NCBI RefSeq assembly: GCF_000473265.1
Contig: NZ_KI421511.1
Location: 4,797,219-4,861,218, forward strand
Origin: Amycolatopsis thermoflava N1165
GTDB taxonomy: Bacteria; Actinomycetota; Actinomycetes; Mycobacteriales; Pseudonocardiaceae
DNA: 64,000 nt
Reading direction: 5' to 3'
Position numbers and translations under genes: made by a program. Shown here one piece after another: positions 30,281 through 39,568 of the stretch. Below the pieces are notes generated by a model. That model made no database searches, was not told the DNA's origin, and was given only the letters and a program-made list of their open reading frames with translations. Numbering within the stretch: the first letter of the stretch is position 1; each line of letters begins with the position of its first letter.

Positions 30281-31804
30281 TCAGTCCGAGCCCAGCGTCA
30301 CGTCGACCATCAACGTCCGCCCCTGCCGGACCAGCTGGACCGGCACCGTCTCGCCGATCTCGTGCTGCCGCACCGCCACCGTCAGCTCCGCCGCATTGCG
30401 GACCAGGCGGTCGCCGAGCTTCGTGATGACGTCGCCCTCCGCGATGCCCGCCCGCGCTGCCGGACCGCCGTCGGCGACGTTCAGCACCTGCGCGCCCTCC
30501 GAGGTCTCCGCCGCGACCGACGCCGCGTTCACCCCGATGTCGGCGTGCTTGACCTGGCCGCTGCTGATGAGCGTGCGGGCGATCTTGATCGCGTCGTCGG
30601 CCGGGATGGCGAACCCGATGCCGATGCTGCCGCCCGAACCGTCCGCGCCGCCGTCCGTGCGGATCGACGAGTTGATGCCGACCAGGGCGCCCGTCGAGTC
30701 GACCAGCGCGCCACCCGAGTTGCCGCGGTTGATGGGCGCGTCGGTCTGGATCGCGTCGTACGTGACCGGCGGCTCGCCGTTCTCCCCGGCCGCGGTGACC
30801 GGCCGGTGCAGCGCGCTCACGATGCCGGAGGTCACCGTGTTCTCCAGGCCCAGTGGCGAGCCCACGGCGATCACCGAATCGCCCGGTTCGAGGCCGGCCG
30901 GGTCGCCGATCTGCAGCACCGTCGGGTTCGACACCGCCACCTTGATCACGGCCAGGTCGGTCTTCGGATCCGTCCCGACGACCCGCGCCTCGGTGCGGGT
31001 GCCGTCCGTGAACACCGCGGTGATCTTCGCCTGCGGATCGCTGGTGGCCAGCGAGATGACGTGGTTGTTGGTGATCGCGTAGCCCTGCGGGTCGATCATC
31101 ACCCCGGAGCCCACGCTGCCGGACTGACCGGACTTGACCTCGATCGAGATGACCGCGGGCGCCACGCGCTGCGCGATGTCGGCGATCGAACCGGGCGCGC
31201 GTTCCTTGCCAGCCTCGGCCTCGGAGATGGTCGCCGACCCGGTCAGCGAGTCGCCCGCGCCGCCGAGCCACCAGCCGATCAGGCCGCCGACGGCGCCGAT
31301 GAGCAGGCACACCACCCCGAGCAGCCCCAGCGCGACCGGCTTCACGCGGCGGCCGAACAGCAGCTCGGGCAACGACAGCTGAGCGCTGCGCGGACGGTCC
31401 GCGTCCTCGTCGTCTTCGTCGTCGGGATCGAGCGCCGGGCGGGACAGCACCGCGGCCGAACCCGGGTCACGCCAGGGGTCGGTCATTCGGGACCACAGCG
31501 GCGGCTCCGGATCACCGCCCGGCTGCCTGCCGTTGTCGCCGGCGGGACGCTGGAGCTGCACGTCCTCCGCGCCGGGCGGACGGCCGAACGCCTCGGCCAG
31601 CGACTCCGGCGCGGGCGGCGCGGCGACGATCTTGTCGCCGTTGCGCGTGCCGGGGGTGTAGAGCTTGTCGAAGGCGCCGTCCACGCCGTGCGGGCGGCCG
31701 AACGCGCCGGCTTCCGTGGGATCCACCGGCGGCCGGTCCAGCGGGCGGGGCGCCAGCCGCGGTTCCGCGCCTGCGCTGTCCTGTGGTGGGTTCGGCTGAC
31801 TCAT
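30281..31804 (-). CDS. htrA: HtrA/DegP-like membrane serine protease
   Basis: This 507-aa protease has a long Pro-rich cytoplasmic N-terminus, one membrane helix (about 157-180), an extracytoplasmic trypsin-like domain with catalytic H248 (TNNHVI), D283 (KTDLAV) and S363 (RGNSGG), and a C-terminal PDZ domain (about 415-500, ending near LGSD). It degrades or senses damaged envelope proteins. Its place after sigE and rseA suggests it belongs to the sigE envelope-stress circuit, as Rv1223 does. Confidence 0.9.
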   Translation of the reverse strand: MSQPNPPQDSAGAEPRLAPRPLDRPPVDPTEAGAFGRPHGVDGAFDKLYTPGTRNGDKIVAAPPAPESLAEAFGRPPGAEDVQLQRPAGDNGRQPGGDPEPPLWSRMTDPWRDPGSAAVLSRPALDPDDEDDEDADRPRSAQLSLPELLFGRRVKPVALGLLGVVCLLIGAVGGLIGWWLGGAGDSLTGSATISEAEAGKERAPGSIADIAQRVAPAVISIEVKSGQSGSVGSGVMIDPQGYAITNNHVISLATSDPQAKITAVFTDGTRTEARVVGTDPKTDLAVIKVAVSNPTVLQIGDPAGLEPGDSVIAVGSPLGLENTVTSGIVSALHRPVTAAGENGEPPVTYDAIQTDAPINRGNSGGALVDSTGALVGINSSIRTDGGADGSGGSIGIGFAIPADDAIKIARTLISSGQVKHADIGVNAASVAAETSEGAQVLNVADGGPAARAGIAEGDVITKLGDRLVRNAAELTVAVRQHEIGETVPVQLVRQGRTLMVDVTLGSD

Positions 31805-31885
31805 CGTTCCCCGGGTGGATGGCTCGTCGTGCTGTCGGCGCGACCCTACGCCACCGATTCTCCCCCGCGGACGGTGAAGGGCGCG

Positions 31886-32539
31886 TCAGCGACCGGCTGC
31901 GGGAGCGGGAGTCGTGGTGGTCGTGGTGGTGGCGGGCGCGCTCGGCTCGCCACCGAGCTGGGCACGCAGCACGCCGGGCGCGGGCGCCTGGCCCGGCTCC
32001 GGGTTGGCCTGCGTCGGGTCGCCGCCGGTCGCCGAGGTCACGACGAGCGCGAGCGCGCTCAGGACCAGACCGGACACGGCCACCCCGGCGCCCTGCGCGA
32101 CACGGCGCCGCACCGAGGGATGACGCTGCCCGCCCAGTACGGCGGAACCACTACCGAGGGGCGCGCTCGACCCGAGCGGCGCCGACGAACCAAAAGGGGA
32201 CGACCGGAGACCGGCGACGCGGTCGGGCCGCTGGATGGCGACCAGCTGGCCGTCCTCGGTGACGGCGAGGTTGTCGGGACTGGTCGGCAGGTCGGTGTCC
32301 TGCGGGATGTTGCGCAGGCTCGCCAGCAGGCTGGCGGGCATCGACGGGGCTTCCGCGCGCCGGACCGCCGCGCGCACCTGGCGCTGCGACGTCACCTCGG
32401 CCGCGCAGATCGGGCACCGGGCGACGTGCGACGCGGCACGCTCGTGGGCGCCCAGGCTCATCTCGCCGTCCACGAAGGCGACGACGGCGTCGGGAAGCAG
32501 GTGAGACTCGGGCAGGCCCCAGCCTCGCAGTTCGCTCAT
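31886..32539 (-). CDS. rseA: Zinc-type anti-sigma factor RseA
   Basis: This 217-aa protein has the ZAS motif H38-x3-C42-x2-C45 (HVARCPIC) in its N-terminal domain, a single membrane helix near residues 163-185 and a Thr/Pro-rich extracytoplasmic tail. It should hold SigE at the membrane until released by redox change or proteolysis. Its ATG overlaps the sigE stop (ATGA), giving coupled synthesis of sigma and anti-sigma. A middle stretch has short GSSAPL repeats. Confidence 0.85.
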   Translation of the reverse strand: MSELRGWGLPESHLLPDAVVAFVDGEMSLGAHERAASHVARCPICAAEVTSQRQVRAAVRRAEAPSMPASLLASLRNIPQDTDLPTSPDNLAVTEDGQLVAIQRPDRVAGLRSSPFGSSAPLGSSAPLGSGSAVLGGQRHPSVRRRVAQGAGVAVSGLVLSALALVVTSATGGDPTQANPEPGQAPAPGVLRAQLGGEPSAPATTTTTTTPAPAAGR

Positions 32540-33153
32540 GCGGAAACCCCCACGGATTCCTCCTTGGCCGCCCGGCGCCGTTCGAGCGAGGCACGCAACG
32601 CCTGCCGGCCGCGGTGGATCCGGCTGCGCACGGTGCCCAGCTTCACGCCGAGCGTCGCACCGATCTCCTCGTAGGAAAGTCCTTCGACGTCGCACAGCAC
32701 CACGGCGGCGCGGAACTCCGGCGGCAGCTCGTCGAGCGCGGCCTGCAGGTCCGGGTCCAGGTGCGTGTCGCTGTAGACCTGCTCGGGGCTCGGGTCGTCA
32801 CCGACGATTCTGTCGGTGTCCTCGGGCAGCCCCTCCATGCGCACCCGCGAGCGGCGGCGCGCCATGTCCAGGAACAGGTTCGTGGTGATGCGGTGCAGCC
32901 AGCCCTCGAAGGTGCCCGGCTTGTAGGAGGCCAGCGAGCGGAACACCCGGATGAACGTCTCCTGGGTGAGGTCCTCGGCGTCGTGGGTGTTGCCGGTCAA
33001 CCGGTACGCCAGCCGGTAGACGCGGTCGCCGTGCTCGCGGACGACCTCGTCCCACGACGGCGGAGTCCACGCGGACTCGTCGACGGTGACCGGGCGGCCC
33101 TCGACCTGCTCGTTCTCCAGGCTGTTCTGCATCGTGGGGGACGGCACCTCCAT
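32536..33153 (-). CDS. sigE: ECF RNA polymerase sigma factor SigE
   Basis: This 205-aa extracytoplasmic-function sigma factor has region 2 ([20 protein letters not shown], then [20 protein letters not shown]) and region 4 ([20 protein letters not shown], then [20 protein letters not shown]). ATG 33153 is preferred because GGGAGA lies nine bases upstream, and because the next in-frame ATG (33192) falls inside a candidate ECF promoter. Context with rseA, htrA and tatB supports SigE rather than another ECF factor. M. tuberculosis SigE has a longer N-terminus with alternative starts. Confidence 0.88.
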   Translation of the reverse strand: MEVPSPTMQNSLENEQVEGRPVTVDESAWTPPSWDEVVREHGDRVYRLAYRLTGNTHDAEDLTQETFIRVFRSLASYKPGTFEGWLHRITTNLFLDMARRRSRVRMEGLPEDTDRIVGDDPSPEQVYSDTHLDPDLQAALDELPPEFRAAVVLCDVEGLSYEEIGATLGVKLGTVRSRIHRGRQALRASLERRRAAKEESVGVSA

Positions 33154-33180
33154 CAGGCTGTTCTCCCAACTGATCTGTCC

Positions 33181-33206
33181 AACGCGGGCCATCCGCACTG
33201 TGTTCC
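33181..33206 (-). promoter_or_regulatory. Candidate ECF (SigE/SigH-type) promoter of sigE
   Basis: On the minus strand GGAAC (33206-33202) and CGTT (33184-33181) are separated by 17 bp, matching the GGAAC-N16-18-CGTT pattern of actinobacterial stress ECF sigma factors. Transcription from it would begin about 20 nt before ATG 33153, suggesting autoregulation. Confidence 0.55.
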
Positions 33207-33343
33207 CGGGAACCCCTGGCACCCGTTGAGACCCAGCTTGGCCCCTCTCCTTATGTGGGTAGTGAGACGAGACTGAGAGCCGCCTGAGAGAAGTGTGCAC
33301 GTCTTCCACGGGTTTGGCGACGACCAGCGCTAACCTTTGCCGC

Positions 33344-33982
33344 GTGACCTCCGAGACGCTCGCGGCGAGTGGCGGCGACCACGCCGAGGGCTACCTGCCC
33401 GACCACCCGGCGGACGCCGCGCTGCTCACCGCACGGGCGCGCTCGGCGGAGCTGGGCTGCGCGGCACTCGGACCCGCGACCGGCGCGGCGCTGTGCTTCC
33501 TGGCGACGAGCCTGCGGGCCCGCGCGGTGGTCGAGATCGGCACCGGCATCGGGGTCAGCGGGCTCTACCTGCTGCGCGGGATGGCCCCGGACGGGGTCCT
33601 CACCTCGATCGACATCGAGCCGGAGCACCACCAGGCCGCGCGCCGCACCTTCCGCGAGGCCGGGTACCCGCCCGGCCGCACCCGGCTGATCATGGGCCGG
33701 GCGCTGGACGTGCTGCCGCGCCTCACCAGCGGCGGCTACGACCTGGTCTTCGTGGACGCGGCGCGCGCCGAGTACCCGCGCTACTACGAGCACGGCGTCC
33801 AGCTGCTGCGGCCCGGCGGGGTGATCGCGTTCCACGGCGTGACCGACGCGGCGCGCGGCGAGCGGCGGGAGCCCGGGGTGCTCGCGGCGCGCGAACTGGC
33901 GCGGGCGATCCGCGAGGACGAGCGGCTGGTGCCTGCGCTGCTGCCGGTCGGCGGAGGGTTGCTGGTCGCCGCGGTGCAGTGA
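33344..33982 (+). CDS. SAM-dependent O-methyltransferase
   Basis: This 212-aa enzyme is a class I methyltransferase of the catechol/caffeoyl-CoA O-methyltransferase type. The SAM motif [16 protein letters not shown], the acidic [10 protein letters not shown] strand end and the [20 protein letters not shown] metal-binding block are present. GTG 33344 follows TAACCT by only 7 nt, suggesting a leaderless transcript. It is divergent from sigE, as Rv1220c is in M. tuberculosis. Substrate unknown. Confidence 0.85.
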   Translation: MTSETLAASGGDHAEGYLPDHPADAALLTARARSAELGCAALGPATGAALCFLATSLRARAVVEIGTGIGVSGLYLLRGMAPDGVLTSIDIEPEHHQAARRTFREAGYPPGRTRLIMGRALDVLPRLTSGGYDLVFVDAARAEYPRYYEHGVQLLRPGGVIAFHGVTDAARGERREPGVLAARELARAIREDERLVPALLPVGGGLLVAAVQ

Positions 33983-34103
33983 TCATCGCTGGTCAGCGCT
34001 GTGTCGCCGGGCGCTGGCGCGGTGTGACGCCCCTCGAAATCGTCGTACCCCTGGTGCAGGATCTCCTCACGCGGGAACCGTCCGGATCGACGAGGGGGTT
34101 GTC

Positions 34104-34877
34104 ATGCGCGAGGCAGTCCTGAGCGCCGCGCGGTTCATCACCACGCACGCGGAGGAGCCGTTGGGGCTGGGGGACGTCGCCGACCACGTCGGCTACAGCC
34201 CGTTCCACCTGGCCCGCACGTTCACGCGGGAGCTGGGCATGCCGCCGTGCCAGTATTTGACCGCGCGCCGGTTCGAGCGGACCAAACAGCTGCTCCTGCA
34301 GACCGACGAGCGGATCATCGACATCTGCAACGCGGTGGGCTTCTCCGCGGTCGGCACGTTCACCTCCCGGTTCACCGCCGCGGTCGGCACCACGCCCGTC
34401 GAGTTCCGGCGACTGCCGGACGTGCTCACCGACTCGCCGCCGCGGCCGACGTCGTCCCCGGGCGCGGGCGCCGGCACGGTGATGGGCACGGTCCGGCTGA
34501 GCCCGGCCGCGAAGGTGGCGCTGGGGCCGGACCCGGCCGTGTACGTCGGGCTGTTCCCCAAGCGCGCCGCGCGCGGGTTCCCGGTCAGCGGCACCCTGCT
34601 GGCCGAACCGGGTGATTTCCTGCTCACCGGTGTCCCCGCGGGCACGTACTGGGTGATGTCGTCGGCGCTGCCCAGCCGCGGCGGCGCGGCGGCGCAGCTC
34701 ATCCCGGGCCGCACCGTGGCCGGGGCGTGCCCGCGCGCGGTGCGGGTGTCGGCGGAGGCGCCGGTGCACCACCGGGACGTGTACCTGGACCTGGGGCAGG
34801 ACTGGTCGCCGCCGGTGCTGATCGCCCTGCCGGCGCTCGCCTCGGCCGATGCGCAAGAACGGAGAAGACACCGGTGA
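34104..34877 (+). CDS. AraC family transcriptional regulator
   Basis: This 257-aa protein has an N-terminal AraC DNA-binding domain with two helix-turn-helix units (LGLGDVADHVGYSPFHLART and ERIIDICNAVGFSAVGTFTS, residues about 20-105). The C-terminal half (145-245) is a beta-rich domain of unknown ligand. ATG 34104 follows a GAGGGGG site. A VOC-fold gene 24 bp downstream is likely co-transcribed and may be its target or partner. Confidence 0.82.
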   Translation: MREAVLSAARFITTHAEEPLGLGDVADHVGYSPFHLARTFTRELGMPPCQYLTARRFERTKQLLLQTDERIIDICNAVGFSAVGTFTSRFTAAVGTTPVEFRRLPDVLTDSPPRPTSSPGAGAGTVMGTVRLSPAAKVALGPDPAVYVGLFPKRAARGFPVSGTLLAEPGDFLLTGVPAGTYWVMSSALPSRGGAAAQLIPGRTVAGACPRAVRVSAEAPVHHRDVYLDLGQDWSPPVLIALPALASADAQERRRHR

Positions 34878-34901
34878 GAGCGCCGCCGTAGCGTCCGGAG
34901 G

Positions 34902-35273
34902 GTGATCACGCACCTGCACTCGGCCACGATCCTGGTCGGCGACCAGGAGGAGGCGCTGCGCTTCTACGTGGGCACGCTGGGGTGGGAGAAGCGGGAGGAC
35001 CTGCGGTTCGGGGCGGTGCACCGGTTCCTGAGCGTGGCGCCGCCGGGCGCGGTGACGTCGATCGTGCTGGGGCAGCCGGAGGTCCACGCGCGGGAGATGG
35101 TGCCGGGCGGCACCGGGATCACGATGATGACGCCGGACGTGGCCGCCGCGCACGCCGAGATGTCCGCCCGCGGGGTGCGCTTCGCGGGGCAACCGCAGAT
35201 CATGCCGTGGGGCACGAAGGCGACGTGGTTCACCGACCCGTTCGGCAACGAGTACTTCCTGCTGGAGGGCTGA
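34902..35273 (+). CDS. VOC family (glyoxalase-like) protein
   Basis: This 123-aa single VOC domain protein has two beta-alpha-beta-beta-beta units beginning SATILVGDQEEALRFYVGTL and MMTPDVAAAHAEMSARGVRF, ending in DPFGNEYFLLEG with the metal-binding Glu. Such proteins can be lyases, dioxygenases or antibiotic-binding proteins; none can be chosen. GTG 34902. It follows the AraC regulator closely. Confidence 0.82.
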   Translation: MITHLHSATILVGDQEEALRFYVGTLGWEKREDLRFGAVHRFLSVAPPGAVTSIVLGQPEVHAREMVPGGTGITMMTPDVAAAHAEMSARGVRFAGQPQIMPWGTKATWFTDPFGNEYFLLEG

Positions 35274-35286
35274 GGGCCGGCGGTGC

Positions 35287-35500
35287 GTCAGGCCGGGATC
35301 GCCGCCCGGCGGGCGCTGGCCGCACGGAGGCTGATCACGGCGGCGCCCGGCTCTTAGGCCGAGGTCACCCGCCGCGCGGTACGTACCCGCGGCCCGACCA
35401 CGGCCAACGGGACTGCCGCCCGCGTCGCGCTGGTCGCCCTCAGTCGAAGCCACCAACCGCCGAGCGGTGCGCCGCAGCCTGGCCACGGCAGCGTCCGGCT
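35287..35500. repeat. Degenerate duplications of the adjacent MFS gene 3' end
   Basis: The block 35337-35370 (CACGGCGGCGCCCGGCT, then CTTAGGCCGAGGTCACC) matches 35487-35520, which contains the MFS stop codon, at about 27 of 34 positions. Both include a stop on the minus strand, and both are followed by GCGGTRCG-type sequence. A third, weaker copy lies at 35449-35490 and possibly a fourth at 35287. The gap between the convergent VOC and MFS genes is thus filled by remnants of the MFS 3' end. Confidence 0.6.
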
Positions 35501-35501
35501 T

Positions 35502-36704
35502 CTAGGCCGCAGCCACCTGTGCGGTGCGCGCCCGCAGGCCGGCCACCGCGGCGCCTGCCAGTGCCAGCCACACCACGGCGGCCCCGACCAGCCAGCTCCA
35601 GCCGAACCGCCCGAAGACCACGCTCCCGACCGTGCCGCCGACGCTGCTGCCCAGGTAGTAGGCCAGCGTGTACATCCCGGACGCCTGGCCCCGCGCCCCC
35701 TCCGGGGCCTCCGCCGCGGCCCAGCCGTTGGCCACCGCGTGCGCGGCGAAGAAACCACCGGTGAGCACCACGAAACCGAGCACCACCAGCGGCAGCGAAT
35801 CGGGCAGGGTGAGCAGGATCCCGGCCGCCATCACGGCCAGCCCGCCGAGCACCGCGCGCGGACGGCCGAACCGGGCGACCATCCTGCCCGCGTTCGACGA
35901 CGACACCGAGCCCACCGCGTACGCCAGGAACACCAGCGAAGCGACCGCCGGCGACAACCCGAGCTCCCCGGTCAGCCGGAACCCCGCCGCGTTGTACATC
36001 GCCACGAATGCGCCCATCGCGAGCAACGCCACCCCGTACTGGACCAGCAGCACCGGCCGCCGCAACGCGGTCCCGACTCCGGTCAGCACGTCCCGCAACC
36101 GCAACCCCGAACCGCTCGGCCGCACGCCCGCCGGCAACGACAACACCGTGATCGCGCTGCAAACCAGCGCCACCCCGGCCACCACCGCGAGCGCGCCGTG
36201 CCAGCCGAGCGCCTCCGCGCTGAACCCGGTGGACAGCCTGCCGACCATCCCGCCGACCGTGTTGCCCGCGATCATCGCCCCGACCGCCGCGGCCACCCCG
36301 GTCTTGCCGAGCTGCTCCACCAGGTACGCCGACGCCACCCCGGGGAACCCGGCGATCGCGATCCCCTGCAGCGCCCGCAACGCGAGCAGCACCGGGTACG
36401 AGGGCGCGAACGGCATCAGCAGGCCGAGCACGACCGACAACGTCACCGACGCGACGATGATCGGCCGCCGCCCGACGATCTCCGACAGCGCCGCGATCGG
36501 CAGCACCGCGATCGCCAGCGCCCCGGTCGCCACCGACACCGCCAGCGACGCCGAACCGGGGTCGAGCTGGTACTGCGCGGCGAGCTGCGGCAGGACCGGC
36601 TGCGGCGCGTAGAGCAGGGCGAACGACGAAATCCCGGCGGCGGCGACCGCGAGCTTCACCCGCCGCGTGGCCGGGCGGGCTGGGGCGAGCACATCGACTG
36701 ACAC
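35502..36704 (-). CDS. MFS transporter (12-TM)
   Basis: This 400-aa major-facilitator protein has 12 hydrophobic segments. ISSFALLYAPQPVLPQLAAQY in helix 1, LSEIVGRRPIIVAS (motif A) and ALQGIAIAGFPGVASAYLVEQ resemble the YnfM-like drug-transport group. GTG 36704 with CGAGG close upstream is the start. A LysR-type regulator diverges from it across 62 bp with an inverted repeat, suggesting local control. Substrate unknown. Confidence 0.87.
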   Translation of the reverse strand: MSVDVLAPARPATRRVKLAVAAAGISSFALLYAPQPVLPQLAAQYQLDPGSASLAVSVATGALAIAVLPIAALSEIVGRRPIIVASVTLSVVLGLLMPFAPSYPVLLALRALQGIAIAGFPGVASAYLVEQLGKTGVAAAVGAMIAGNTVGGMVGRLSTGFSAEALGWHGALAVVAGVALVCSAITVLSLPAGVRPSGSGLRLRDVLTGVGTALRRPVLLVQYGVALLAMGAFVAMYNAAGFRLTGELGLSPAVASLVFLAYAVGSVSSSNAGRMVARFGRPRAVLGGLAVMAAGILLTLPDSLPLVVLGFVVLTGGFFAAHAVANGWAAAEAPEGARGQASGMYTLAYYLGSSVGGTVGSVVFGRFGWSWLVGAAVVWLALAGAAVAGLRARTAQVAAA

Positions 36705-36717
36705 GCCTCGAAAGTAA

Positions 36718-36748
36718 GCCGCGCTAAAAAATACTTCCAATGCGCGGC
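36718..36748. promoter_or_regulatory. Inverted repeat between MFS and lysR
   Basis: GCCGCGC (36718-36724) and GCGCGGC (36742-36748) flank an AT-rich 17-bp centre (TAAAAAATACTTCC). The size suits a LysR tetramer site, and the AT-rich centre may hold a promoter element. Confidence 0.4.
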
Positions 36749-36766
36749 ACTGGCACAATTCATACC

Positions 36767-37696
36767 GTGACGTATGAAAGCCCGGCGGAAGCTTCTGACC
36801 AGCGGCTGGCCGCGGAGCTGGCGCCCAGCCTGGCCCTGCTGGCGGCCCTGCGTGAAACACGCAACATCACCCGCGCGGCGGAGCGGCTCGGCATCCCGCA
36901 GCCGACGGTGAGCCGCCGCCTGGCCGGGTTGTCCGAGGTCGTCGGCGCGCCGCTGACCCGGCCGGACGGACGCGGCGTCCGGCTCACGCGGGCGGGCGAG
37001 ATCCTCGCGGCGACGGCCGCCCGCGCACTCGCCGCCGTCGAGACGGGCGTGCGGCAGACGCGGGAGGAGATCTCGCCGGACAGCGGCCACGTCGTGCTCG
37101 GGTTCCTGCACCTGCTGGGCCGGTGGCTGGTCCCCTCGCTGCTGCGCGACTTCCGCGCCGACCACCCCGGGGTGCGGTTTTCGCTGGTCCAGGGCTCGCG
37201 GCAGCACGTGCTGGACCGACTGGCGGACGGCGAGCTGGACCTGGCGCTGGTGGCTCCGCTGCCGGACACCTCGGCGCTGGACAGCTACGCGTTGTCGGAG
37301 CAGGACCTGCTGCTGTCGGTGCCCGAGGCGCACCCGCTGGCCCGGCGGCGCCGCATCCGGGTCGAGGAGCTGGCCGACGAGCCGTTCGTGACGCTCGAAC
37401 ACGGCTACGGCCTGCGGCAGATCATCGACGACCTGTGCGCGGCGGCCGGGTTCGAGCCGAAGATCGCGTTCGAGAGCCAGGAGTCGGACACCGCGCGGGG
37501 CCTGGTCGCCGCGGGGCTGGGGGTGGCGCTGCTGCCGCGGTTCGGGCCCGCGCCGCCGGCCGGGGTGGTGGAGGTGCCGCTGTCGCCGCGGGTCAGCCGC
37601 ACGATCGGGCTGACGTGGCGAGCAGGCGAGGAGCCGACCCCGGCGGTGTCCGCCTTCCGCGACTACGTGCGCACCAACGGCACGCGCTACACCTGA
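36767..37696 (+). CDS. LysR family transcriptional regulator
   Basis: This 309-aa regulator has the LysR winged helix (ALLAALRETRNITRAAERLG, then IPQPTVSRRLAGLSEVVGAP) and a periplasmic-binding-like effector domain (GHVVLGFLHLLGRWLVPSLL onward). GTG 36767 gives a normal LysR N-terminus; CACAAT at 36754-36759 may be its -10 element, with little or no leader. It is divergent from the 12-TM MFS gene and probably controls it. Confidence 0.87.
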   Translation: MTYESPAEASDQRLAAELAPSLALLAALRETRNITRAAERLGIPQPTVSRRLAGLSEVVGAPLTRPDGRGVRLTRAGEILAATAARALAAVETGVRQTREEISPDSGHVVLGFLHLLGRWLVPSLLRDFRADHPGVRFSLVQGSRQHVLDRLADGELDLALVAPLPDTSALDSYALSEQDLLLSVPEAHPLARRRRIRVEELADEPFVTLEHGYGLRQIIDDLCAAAGFEPKIAFESQESDTARGLVAAGLGVALLPRFGPAPPAGVVEVPLSPRVSRTIGLTWRAGEEPTPAVSAFRDYVRTNGTRYT

Positions 37697-37711
37697 CGAC
37701 GGACACGCCTC

Positions 37712-37732
37712 GCGCCCCCACAGCCGGGGCGC
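37712..37732. terminator. Bidirectional terminator
   Basis: GCGCCCC-CACAGCC-GGGGCGC is a perfect 7-bp stem between the convergent lysR and leucyl aminopeptidase genes. Confidence 0.6.
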
Positions 37733-37738
37733 CCTTAC

Positions 37739-39160
37739 CTACGCCTGGTCCGAGCCGAACGACTCCGCGAACGCCACCAGCGTCCGCGCGGCGAAGCCCG
37801 TCGCCCCCGGGACGACCTCCGCGTACGGCTTCTCGGCCCGGGCGGGGCCCGCGATGTCCAGGTGCGCCCACGGCAGGCCCTCGGTGAACTCGCGCAGGAA
37901 CAGCGCCGCCGTGATGCCACCCGGCCCGCCCGGCGCCTGCTTCACGTCGGCGAGCTCGCCGCGCACCGCGTCGACGTGGGCGTCCAGCAGCGGCATCCGC
38001 CACCACGCCTCCCCGACGCTCGCGCCCGCCTCGCGGATCTCGTCGGCCAGCTTGTCGTCCGTGGCGAACAGCCCACCGGTCCGCAGGCCGAGCGCGACCT
38101 TCATCGCGCCGGTCAGGGTCGCCACGTCCACCACCGCGTCCGGGCTGAACCGGCGGATCCCGTAGGCCAGCGCGTCGGCCAGGACCATGCGGCCCTCCGC
38201 GTCGGTGTTGGACACCTCGGTGGTCCGCCCGCCGTAGTGCCGCACCACGTCGCCCGGCCGGTACGACGAGCCGGACACGTGGTTCTCCGCCGCCGGCACG
38301 AGCGCCGTGACCCGCACCGGCAGCCGCAGCGCGGCGATCGCCAGCGCGGCCGCGATGACCGCGCCACCGCCGGCCATGTCGGTGCGCATCAGGTGCATGC
38401 CGTCGGCCGGTTTGATCGACAGGCCGCCGGTGTCGAACGTGATGCCCTTGCCGACCAGCAGCAGGTGACGGGCCGCGCCACGCGGCCGGTAGGTCAGCTC
38501 GATCAGCCGCGGCGGGCTCGCCGAGCCACCGCCGACCGCGAGCACCCCGCCGAAGCCCTGCGCCGCCAGCCACTGCTCGTCCCGGACGGTGGCGCTCAGA
38601 CCGGGCACCTCGTCGGCGAGGCGCGCCGCGGTGTCGGCCAGCCACGACGGATTCTTGATGTTGGACGGTGTGTTCGCCAGGTCCCTGGCCAGCGCCGACG
38701 CGCCTGCCAGCACCCGCGCGCGCTCGACGACCCGCTGGTGACCGGCGTCGGCCGTGACCAGGCGCAGGGTGCGCAGCGCGGGCTGGTCCGCGTCTCCGCT
38801 GACCTTGAACCGGTACCCGCCGAGCAGCGCCCCCATGGTCAGCTCCGCGACCTGCTCGCCGGTGACGTCGGCACCCAGTTCGACCTGCACCGCCTTGACG
38901 TCCGCGGCCTCCCTGGCGAGGGCCGCGCCCGCGGCGCGCCAGTGCGCGGGCCCGCCCTCGCCGATCCCCACCAGCCAGCGCACGTCCCCGCCGGGGAGCC
39001 GGCGGACCTCACCGGCCTTGCCGGCGTGCTCGACACCGGCGACCGGCGCGTCCGCACCAGCGGGGACCAGGACGGCCAGGTCGGCGCCTCGACGGCGGCC
39101 GTCGGCGACCTCGACGTCGATCAGCCGGGTGGGAACGGACGGCAGGGGGAACCGCGCCAT
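37739..39160 (-). CDS. pepA: Leucyl aminopeptidase (M17)
   Basis: This 473-aa cytosol aminopeptidase removes N-terminal residues using two metal ions. The metal/catalytic core is intact: LLVGKGITFDTGGLSIKPAD, MRTDMAGGGAV, the NTDAEGRMVLADAL signature and the GAMKVALG turn. The N-terminal regulatory macro-like domain spans about 1-165. ATG 39160 follows AGGAGG. Final length is near the family norm of about 500. Confidence 0.92.
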   Translation of the reverse strand: MARFPLPSVPTRLIDVEVADGRRRGADLAVLVPAGADAPVAGVEHAGKAGEVRRLPGGDVRWLVGIGEGGPAHWRAAGAALAREAADVKAVQVELGADVTGEQVAELTMGALLGGYRFKVSGDADQPALRTLRLVTADAGHQRVVERARVLAGASALARDLANTPSNIKNPSWLADTAARLADEVPGLSATVRDEQWLAAQGFGGVLAVGGGSASPPRLIELTYRPRGAARHLLLVGKGITFDTGGLSIKPADGMHLMRTDMAGGGAVIAAALAIAALRLPVRVTALVPAAENHVSGSSYRPGDVVRHYGGRTTEVSNTDAEGRMVLADALAYGIRRFSPDAVVDVATLTGAMKVALGLRTGGLFATDDKLADEIREAGASVGEAWWRMPLLDAHVDAVRGELADVKQAPGGPGGITAALFLREFTEGLPWAHLDIAGPARAEKPYAEVVPGATGFAARTLVAFAESFGSDQA

Positions 39161-39233
39161 CTGGCGACCTCCTGGAACTCAAGGGACTGCGGCCGCGCGT
39201 GACGTCAGCCGGTGACGACGGAACGGGAGCGGG

Positions 39234-39401
39234 TCAGCTGGTGGCCTCCTGCAGGGCAACCCCCAGGTCCTTGGCCTCTTCGGCCGACAGCTCGACGACA
39301 AGTCGCCCACCGCCCTCGAGCGGAACGCGCATCACGAGGCCCCGCCCCTCCTTAGTCACCTCGAGGGGACCATCTCCGGTCCGGGGCTTCATGGCCGCCA
39401 T
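39234..39401 (-). CDS. DUF3117 small protein
   Basis: This 55-aa protein (MAAMKPRTGDGPLEVTKEGR, then GLVMRVPLEGGGRLVVELSA and EEAKDLGVALQEATS) is the actinobacterial DUF3117 family at full length. It is a very conserved small basic/acidic protein of unknown role, Rv1211 in M. tuberculosis. ATG 39401 has GGAGGG upstream. It sits between leucyl aminopeptidase and a divergent enoyl-CoA hydratase gene. Confidence 0.85.
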   Translation of the reverse strand: MAAMKPRTGDGPLEVTKEGRGLVMRVPLEGGGRLVVELSAEEAKDLGVALQEATS

Positions 39402-39568
39402 AGCGTGCTCCCTCCGTATCAACCGGCGCGCCCGGGTCGCGCTCTTCAAGCCAACCGGGTCAGGCCCATTCTCCCTCATCAGGATGGGCGCGCGAACGCG
39501 GACCGATCTTTTCGTGTTTGCTTAGGTGCTGGTATCGCCCCTCACCCGAGATTTCAGGAGGCCCTCCG

